DNA of 64,000 nucleotides, from positions 2,046,001 to 2,110,000 of the forward strand of contig NZ_CP034245.1 in NCBI RefSeq assembly GCF_003931875.1, read 5' to 3'. Shown piece by piece: positions 58,642 to 64,000 of this stretch (position 1 is the stretch's first letter; every line of letters starts with the position of its first letter). The notes under the pieces are model-generated. The model worked only from the letters and a program-made list of their open reading frames with translations. It was not told the origin of the DNA and made no database searches. A program made the position numbers and the translations under genes. Source of the stretch: Microbacterium sp. 10M-3C3. GTDB lineage: Bacteria; Actinomycetota; Actinomycetes; Actinomycetales; Microbacteriaceae.

Positions 58642-59588
58642 TCATCGATCTGCCCGACACGACCGTCAGCAAGATCTCCAAGGCGCTCGTCAACGTCCGC
58701 GAGGAAGGCGGCGCGGTCGCCCTCGGACGCGTGCTGACGCTCATCATCGCGACGCGCCACGGCGCCGAGGAAGAGGTGATCGAGGCGGCCAACGACGCGT
58801 CGCGCGAGCACCCGATGCGCGTCATCGTGGTCATGATCAACGACGACCACGACGAGCCGCGTCTGGACGCCGAGATCCGCGTCGGAGGCGACGCCGGCGC
58901 GAGCGAGGTCGTCGTGCTCCGCGCGTTCGGCCCCGTCGGGTCGAACACCGAGAGCCTCGTGACGGGTCTGCTCCTGCCGGATGCTCCGGTCGTGGCATGG
59001 TGGCCGGCCCAGACGCCGCCCTCCCCGGCGGAGTCGCCGATCGGCCGCATCGCGCAGCGTCGCATCACCGACGCGTCGAGTCAGCCCGACCCGGCCTCGT
59101 GGGTCGATGGCCTGGGCGACCACTACTCCCCCGGCGACACCGACTTCGCCTGGACGCGCCTGACACGCTGGCGCGAGCAGCTCGCCGCCGTGCTCGACCA
59201 GCCGCCGTACGAGCCGGTCACCGCGGTGGCCGTCCGCGGCGCCGCCGATTCTCCGTCGACGGTGCTCCTGGCGGCGTGGCTGCGGCTGAAGCTCGGGGTC
59301 CCGGTGGACTTCGCGTACCTGCCCACCGACGAGTGGGCCAGCGGCATCAAGAGCGTGCGTCTGACGCGTCCGAGCGGCGACACGCTGCTGGAGCGGCCGA
59401 GCCCGGGCGTCGCCACGCTCACGCAGCCGGGCCAGCCCTCGCACGACCTCGCCTTCCCGCGCCGCACCCTCCGCGAGTGCCTCGCGGAGGAGCTGCGGCG
59501 CCTGGATCCGGACCTGCTCTACGGTCGCGTGATCACCGAGGGTCTCGAGCTGCTCGACCGAACCGACGAAGGAGTGGCACGTGGCTGA
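58638..59588 (+). CDS. opcA: Glucose-6-phosphate dehydrogenase assembly protein OpcA
   Basis: A 316-residue protein known in Actinobacteria and cyanobacteria to be needed for full G6PDH activity. [17 protein letters not shown] at the start and [19 protein letters not shown] in the middle are the family landmarks. It overlaps zwf (ATGA) and pgl (8 bp). Confidence 0.94.
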   Translation: MIIDLPDTTVSKISKALVNVREEGGAVALGRVLTLIIATRHGAEEEVIEAANDASREHPMRVIVVMINDDHDEPRLDAEIRVGGDAGASEVVVLRAFGPVGSNTESLVTGLLLPDAPVVAWWPAQTPPSPAESPIGRIAQRRITDASSQPDPASWVDGLGDHYSPGDTDFAWTRLTRWREQLAAVLDQPPYEPVTAVAVRGAADSPSTVLLAAWLRLKLGVPVDFAYLPTDEWASGIKSVRLTRPSGDTLLERPSPGVATLTQPGQPSHDLAFPRRTLRECLAEELRRLDPDLLYGRVITEGLELLDRTDEGVARG

Positions 59589-60369
59589 CGGGACCGAGAA
59601 GCGCGTCGTCATCCGGGAGAGCCCCGAGCGGCTCGCCAAGAGCGTCGCGCGACGCCTCGTCGACCGCCTCCTCGCCCAGAACGCTGCCGGCGTGCTCGCC
59701 CACATCTGCCTGACGGGCGGGACGATGGGCGGCGCCGTGCTGCGCGCGGCGGCGAAGGACAAGCGCGTCGGCGACGTCGACTGGACGCAGGTGCACTTCT
59801 GGTTCGGCGACGAGCGCTGGGTCGCTGCGGACTCGTCCGACCGCAACGAGCGTCAGGCCCGCGAGGCGCTGCTGAACACGTTGCCGGTCCCGGCCGAGAA
59901 CGTGCACGCCATGGCCGCGAGCGACGGCACACTCGACCTCGACGACGCCGCCGTCGCGTACGCCGACGAGCTCGCGCAGTTCGCCCCGGCCGACCGCTCG
60001 GAGTCGGGCGCGTGGCCCACGTTCGACATCTGCTTCCTCGGCGTGGGACCGGACGGGCACATCGCCTCGCTGTTCCCCGATCGCGCGGAGATCCAGATCA
60101 CCGACCGCGCCGTCGTGCCGGTGCGCGACTCCCCCAAGCCTCCACCCGAGCGGCTCTCGCTGACGCGGCCGGTGATCAACTCGTCGACGCGCGTGTGGAT
60201 GGTCCTCGCCGGCGCCGACAAGGCCTCGGCGCTCGGTCTCGTCCTGGCCGGCGCGAGCTACGAGAGCGTTCCGGCCGCCGGGGCCAAGGGGCGCCGCCGC
60301 ACGGTCATCTTCGTCGACGAGGCGGCCGCCGAGCAGGTGCCGCCGCAGCTGATCGACCGCGAGTACTGA
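59581..60369 (+). CDS. pgl: 6-phosphogluconolactonase
   Basis: A 262-residue NagB-like lactonase. ICLTGGTMGGAVLRA, VHFWFGDERWVAADSSDRNE and FLGVGPDGHIASLFPD are the three family motifs, the last with the catalytic histidine. The start is a GTG that overlaps opcA. It closes the operon; a strong terminator follows. Confidence 0.95.
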   Translation: MADGTEKRVVIRESPERLAKSVARRLVDRLLAQNAAGVLAHICLTGGTMGGAVLRAAAKDKRVGDVDWTQVHFWFGDERWVAADSSDRNERQAREALLNTLPVPAENVHAMAASDGTLDLDDAAVAYADELAQFAPADRSESGAWPTFDICFLGVGPDGHIASLFPDRAEIQITDRAVVPVRDSPKPPPERLSLTRPVINSSTRVWMVLAGADKASALGLVLAGASYESVPAAGAKGRRRTVIFVDEAAAEQVPPQLIDREY

Positions 60370-60373
60370 CGCG

Positions 60374-60405
60374 AAAAGGGGATGCCGACCGGCATCCCCT
60401 TTTTC
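60374..60405. terminator. Bidirectional Rho-independent terminator
   Basis: AAAAGGGGATGCC (60374 to 60386) and GGCATCCCCTTTT (60391 to 60403) form a perfect 13-bp stem with a 4-base loop, followed by T residues. The A-run in front serves as the U-run for rbpA on the other strand. Confidence 0.92.
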
Positions 60406-60418
60406 CGTGGTGTCTGAG

Positions 60419-60775
60419 TCAGAGCTGACCGCGACGCTCCCGCAGCTGCTGCAGCGCGTCGTCGAGGAGCTGTGCCGCCTCCTCGTCGGTGCGACGCTCC
60501 TTCACGTACGCCAGGTGCGTCTTGTACGGCTCGGTCTTCGCCACCGCCGGCGGGTTCTCCTTGTCACGCCCGGCGGGAAGACCGGAATGCGGCGAGTCGA
60601 TCACCTCGGGGATCTCGTCGTCCGGGATGCCCGCGGCGAAGTACCGCACGGTCTCGTTGCCCAGGGCGTCCCAGTACGACACCGCGATGCGGTCTGCGTG
60701 GAAGCCGTGGTCCTGTTCGCCCATCGGGCCCGCGCCCACGCGCGTGCCCCGGATCGCGTTGCCGCCGGTCGCCAT
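60419..60775 (-). CDS. rbpA: RNA polymerase-binding protein RbpA
   Basis: A 118-residue actinobacterial RNA-polymerase activator that contacts sigma and core. GNAIRGTRVGAGPMGEQ at the N-terminus and the C-terminal sigma-interaction helix KTHLAYVKERRTDEEAAQLL are typical. The central domain has no cysteines, so it cannot bind zinc. It converges on pgl and starts 1 bp after the secG stop. Confidence 0.93.
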   Translation of the reverse strand: MATGGNAIRGTRVGAGPMGEQDHGFHADRIAVSYWDALGNETVRYFAAGIPDDEIPEVIDSPHSGLPAGRDKENPPAVAKTEPYKTHLAYVKERRTDEEAAQLLDDALQQLRERRGQL

Positions 60776-60776
60776 G

Positions 60777-61025
60777 TCACAGTCCCCCGAACTTCGTGAT
60801 GAGACCCAGCGCGACGATCGAGACGAACCACGTCAGCGCGAGGATGATGGTGAAGCGGTTGAGGTTGCGCTCGGCCAGTCCCGACGATCCGAGAGCGGAC
60901 GACATGCCGCCTCCGAACATGTCGGACAACCCGCCGCCGCGGCCCTTGTGGAGAAGGATGAGCAGGGTCAGCAGGAGGCTGGTGATGCCCAGCAGCACCT
61001 GCAGGACGAACTCGAGAATCTGCAC
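60777..61025 (-). CDS. secG: Protein translocase subunit SecG
   Basis: An 82-residue membrane protein with two helices. LLLTLLILLHKGRGGGLSDMF with the GGGMSSALGSSGLAERNL loop is the SecG pattern. The GTG start at 61025 has GAAAGG nine bases upstream. It follows tpiA, the usual actinobacterial order. Confidence 0.95.
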   Translation of the reverse strand: MQILEFVLQVLLGITSLLLTLLILLHKGRGGGLSDMFGGGMSSALGSSGLAERNLNRFTIILALTWFVSIVALGLITKFGGL

Positions 61026-61086
61026 GGTTGAAAGCCTTTCGCGGCGACCGTCCCCGGCCGCACCAGCGTCAAGTGTAGCCCGACGG

Positions 61087-61872
61087 TCAGACGCCGACGT
61101 GCTTCTGGTACCGGATGATCGCGGCGAACTCGTCCACCACGAGGCTCGCACCGCCCACGAGCGCACCGTCGACGTCGGGCTCGCGCATGAAGCCGGCGAT
61201 GTTGCCCGACTTCACCGAACCGCCGTACAGGATGCGCGTGCGTGCGGCCGCGTCCTCGTCGAGGCTCTCCGCCACGACCTGACGCAGCTTCGCGCAGACC
61301 TCCTGGGCCTGCTCGGGAGTGGCGGCCTGGCCCGACCCGATGGCCCACACCGGCTCGTAGGCCACCACGATGTCGGCGTTCGCGGGCACGCCTGTCAGTG
61401 CCGTACGCAGCTGGCCGACGGGGACGGCGCTCGCGCCGTGGCGCTCGAGGTCCTCCGCCGTCTCGCCGACGCAGATCACGGGCACGAGGCCGTGCCGCAG
61501 CGCCGCCTGGACCTTCGCCGCGACGACCTCGTCGGTCTCGTCGTGGTACTCCCGGCGCTCGGAGTGGCCGATGATCACGTAGGTCGCGTCGAGCTTGGCC
61601 AGGAACTGACCGGAGATCTCGCCGGTATACGCGCCCGAGTCGTGCGTCGACAGGTCCTGCGCGCCGAGGGCGAACGGGATCTTGTCGGCGTCGATGAGCG
61701 TCTGCACCGTGCGCAGGTCGGTGAACGGCGGGAAGACGGCCACCTCGACGCTGCCGGTCTCGTGCTTGGCCTCCTTGAGCGTCCAGTGCAGCTTCTGCAC
61801 GAACGCGACCGCCTGCAGGTGGTCGAGGTTCATCTTCCAGTTGCCGGCGACGAGCGGCGTGCGGGCGGTCAT
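61087..61872 (-). CDS. tpiA: Triosephosphate isomerase
   Basis: A 261-residue TIM-barrel enzyme. [18 protein letters not shown] (catalytic histidine), [13 protein letters not shown] (catalytic glutamate) and the GGSVKSGN phosphate loop are all visible. The ATG at 61872 overlaps the pgk stop as ATGA, which is preferred over the ATG two codons before it. Confidence 0.96.
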   Translation of the reverse strand: MTARTPLVAGNWKMNLDHLQAVAFVQKLHWTLKEAKHETGSVEVAVFPPFTDLRTVQTLIDADKIPFALGAQDLSTHDSGAYTGEISGQFLAKLDATYVIIGHSERREYHDETDEVVAAKVQAALRHGLVPVICVGETAEDLERHGASAVPVGQLRTALTGVPANADIVVAYEPVWAIGSGQAATPEQAQEVCAKLRQVVAESLDEDAAARTRILYGGSVKSGNIAGFMREPDVDGALVGGASLVVDEFAAIIRYQKHVGV

Positions 61873-63083
61873 GCCCATCCGAGGACCTCCAGTCCGGGAA
61901 GCTTCTTGCCCTCGAGGAACTCGAGGCTCGCGCCGCCGCCGGTCGAGATGTGCCCGAAGCGGTCGTCGGAGAAGCCGAGCTGACGCACGGCGGCCGCCGA
62001 GTCGCCGCCGCCGACGACGCTGAGGCCGTCGACCTGCGTGAGCGCCTGCGCCACCGCGCGGGTGCCGTCGGCGAAGGGCGCCATCTCGAACACGCCCATC
62101 GGGCCGTTCCAGAAGACGGTGCGGCTGTCGCGGATGGCGGCCGCGAAGGCCTCCGCGGTGCGCGGGCCGATGTCCAGGCCCAGGCCCGACGCGCCGAACG
62201 GCGTGTCCTCGAGGGCCGTCGCGTCGGCGACGACGTGCTCGGCGTCCGCCGAGAACGACGCCGCGACGACCGCGTCCACGGGGAGCACGATCTCGACGCC
62301 GCGCTCGCGAGCGTCGGCGAGGTAGCCCCGCACGGTGTCGATCTGGTCCTTCTCGAGCAGCGAGGATCCCACGGGGTGGCCCTGCGCGGCGAGGAATGTG
62401 AACATCATGCCGCCGCCGATGAGCAGGCGGTCGACGCGCGGCAGCAGGTGCTCGATGACCTCGAGCTTGTCGCTGACCTTCGAGCCGCCGAGCACGACCG
62501 TGTACGGGCGCTCGGGCTTCTCGGTCAGGCGGTCGAGGACGTCGACCTCCGCCTCGATGAGCAGACCTGCCGCGGAGGGCAGGATCTCGGCGAGGTCGTA
62601 CACGCTCGCCTGCTTGCGGTGCACGACGCCGAAGCCGTCGGAGACGAGCGCGTCGCCGAGCTCGGCGAGCTGCTCGGCGAACGCACGGCGCTCCGCATCG
62701 TCCTTCGCTGTTTCGCCCGCGTTGAAGCGCAGGTTCTCCAGCACCGCGACGTCGCCGTCGCCGAGGGCGGCGACAGCCTCGTGGGCCGACTCTCCCACGG
62801 TGTCGCGGGCGAACGCGACGGGCTTGCCGAGCAGCTCGGACAGCCGCTGGGCGACGGGGGCGAGGGTGTACCGCTCGTCGGGCGCGCCGTCCGGGCGGCC
62901 GAGATGCGAGACCACGACGACGCGGGCGCCGGCGTTGATGAGCGTGTTCAGGGTCGGAAGCGACGCGCGCACGCGGCCGTCGTCCGTGATGACCCCGTCC
63001 TTGAGAGGGACGTTGAGGTCACAACGGACGACGACGCGCTTGCCTGCGAGCGACCCCAGGGCGGCGAGGGTGCGCAGTGCCAT
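61869..63083 (-). CDS. pgk: Phosphoglycerate kinase
   Basis: A 404-residue kinase that makes ATP from 1,3-bisphosphoglycerate. The N-terminal signature [40 protein letters not shown] and the C-terminal [13 protein letters not shown] are all in place. gap ends 9 bp before its start. Confidence 0.97.
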   Translation of the reverse strand: MALRTLAALGSLAGKRVVVRCDLNVPLKDGVITDDGRVRASLPTLNTLINAGARVVVVSHLGRPDGAPDERYTLAPVAQRLSELLGKPVAFARDTVGESAHEAVAALGDGDVAVLENLRFNAGETAKDDAERRAFAEQLAELGDALVSDGFGVVHRKQASVYDLAEILPSAAGLLIEAEVDVLDRLTEKPERPYTVVLGGSKVSDKLEVIEHLLPRVDRLLIGGGMMFTFLAAQGHPVGSSLLEKDQIDTVRGYLADARERGVEIVLPVDAVVAASFSADAEHVVADATALEDTPFGASGLGLDIGPRTAEAFAAAIRDSRTVFWNGPMGVFEMAPFADGTRAVAQALTQVDGLSVVGGGDSAAAVRQLGFSDDRFGHISTGGGASLEFLEGKKLPGLEVLGWA

Positions 63084-63092
63084 CGGTGGGCC

Positions 63093-64000
<908 letters not shown>

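Overview
The window is high-GC (roughly 70%) chromosomal DNA from an actinobacterium, most likely Microbacteriaceae and close to Microbacterium. The evidence is a tmRNA tag read as AESKRTDFALAA, an RbpA gene, the neighbouring gap-pgk-tpiA-secG genes, the tkt-tal-pgi-zwf-opcA-pgl cluster, frequent GTG starts, and many genes that seem to begin at the first transcribed base. It is mostly core chromosome with a few accessory patches. No complete prophage, insertion sequence or CRISPR array was found.

Layout. 1 to 4.0 kb: a fructose uptake operon on the minus strand (fruR, fruK, fruA, then a cut-off ptsH). 4.1 to 8.4 kb: a GT39-type membrane glycosyltransferase, a secreted or membrane protein of unknown role, an APC amino-acid permease and a small protein. 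8.4 to 27.1 kb: a minus-strand block of amino-acid and translation genes. In genome order it holds tRNA-Gln, gltX, an MFS carrier, an FAH-family hydrolase, ilvE, leuB, a drug-type MFS pump with a divergent TetR gene, serA, a membrane-protein pair, ilvC, ilvN, ilvB, ilvD, otsB and otsA. 27.2 to 31.4 kb: a LysE exporter, two MarR regulators with clear palindromes, an MFS carrier, a TfoX C-terminal-like protein, a VOC fragment and tRNA-Lys. 31.5 to 34.2 kb: a tightly overlapped operon (hisN-type phosphatase, lipoprotein, DUF5996 protein, small protein).

34.2 to 38.1 kb is the most accessory-looking stretch. It holds a two-domain VOC protein, a leucine-rich-repeat protein with a DUF4240-like C-terminal part and less GC-extreme codon use, a 46-residue zinc ribbon, a decayed gene, and the 3' end of ssrA. 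38.2 to 45.2 kb holds a siderophore-interacting protein, a SIMPL protein, smpB, ftsX, ftsE and prfB. A DUF222/HNH gene with its own repeat cluster sits, in opposite orientation, between ftsE and prfB.

45.2 to 51.0 kb: an MFS carrier and a compact seven-gene tad (Flp pilus or secretion) operon. 51.0 to 60.4 kb: ctaB, divergent from the pentose-phosphate operon. 60.4 to 64 kb: rbpA, secG, tpiA, pgk and the cut-off gap gene.

How the genes work together: fructose enters as fructose 1-phosphate and is passed to glycolysis by FruK. Pgi, Zwf, OpcA, Pgl, Tkt and Tal form the entry and the non-oxidative arm of the pentose-phosphate pathway. TpiA, Pgk and Gap carry triose phosphates down glycolysis. 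IlvBNCDE and LeuB make branched-chain amino acids, SerA starts serine synthesis, and OtsAB make trehalose. SmpB and tmRNA rescue stalled ribosomes; FtsEX regulates septal peptidoglycan hydrolysis.

The most interesting signals are the over-represented octamer CGCATCCG/CGGATGCG, two look-alike intergenic inverted-repeat elements (19.6 and 39.1 kb), the DUF222/HNH insertion with its repeats, the LRR/DUF4240-like gene beside ssrA, and the recurring leaderless-promoter pattern.
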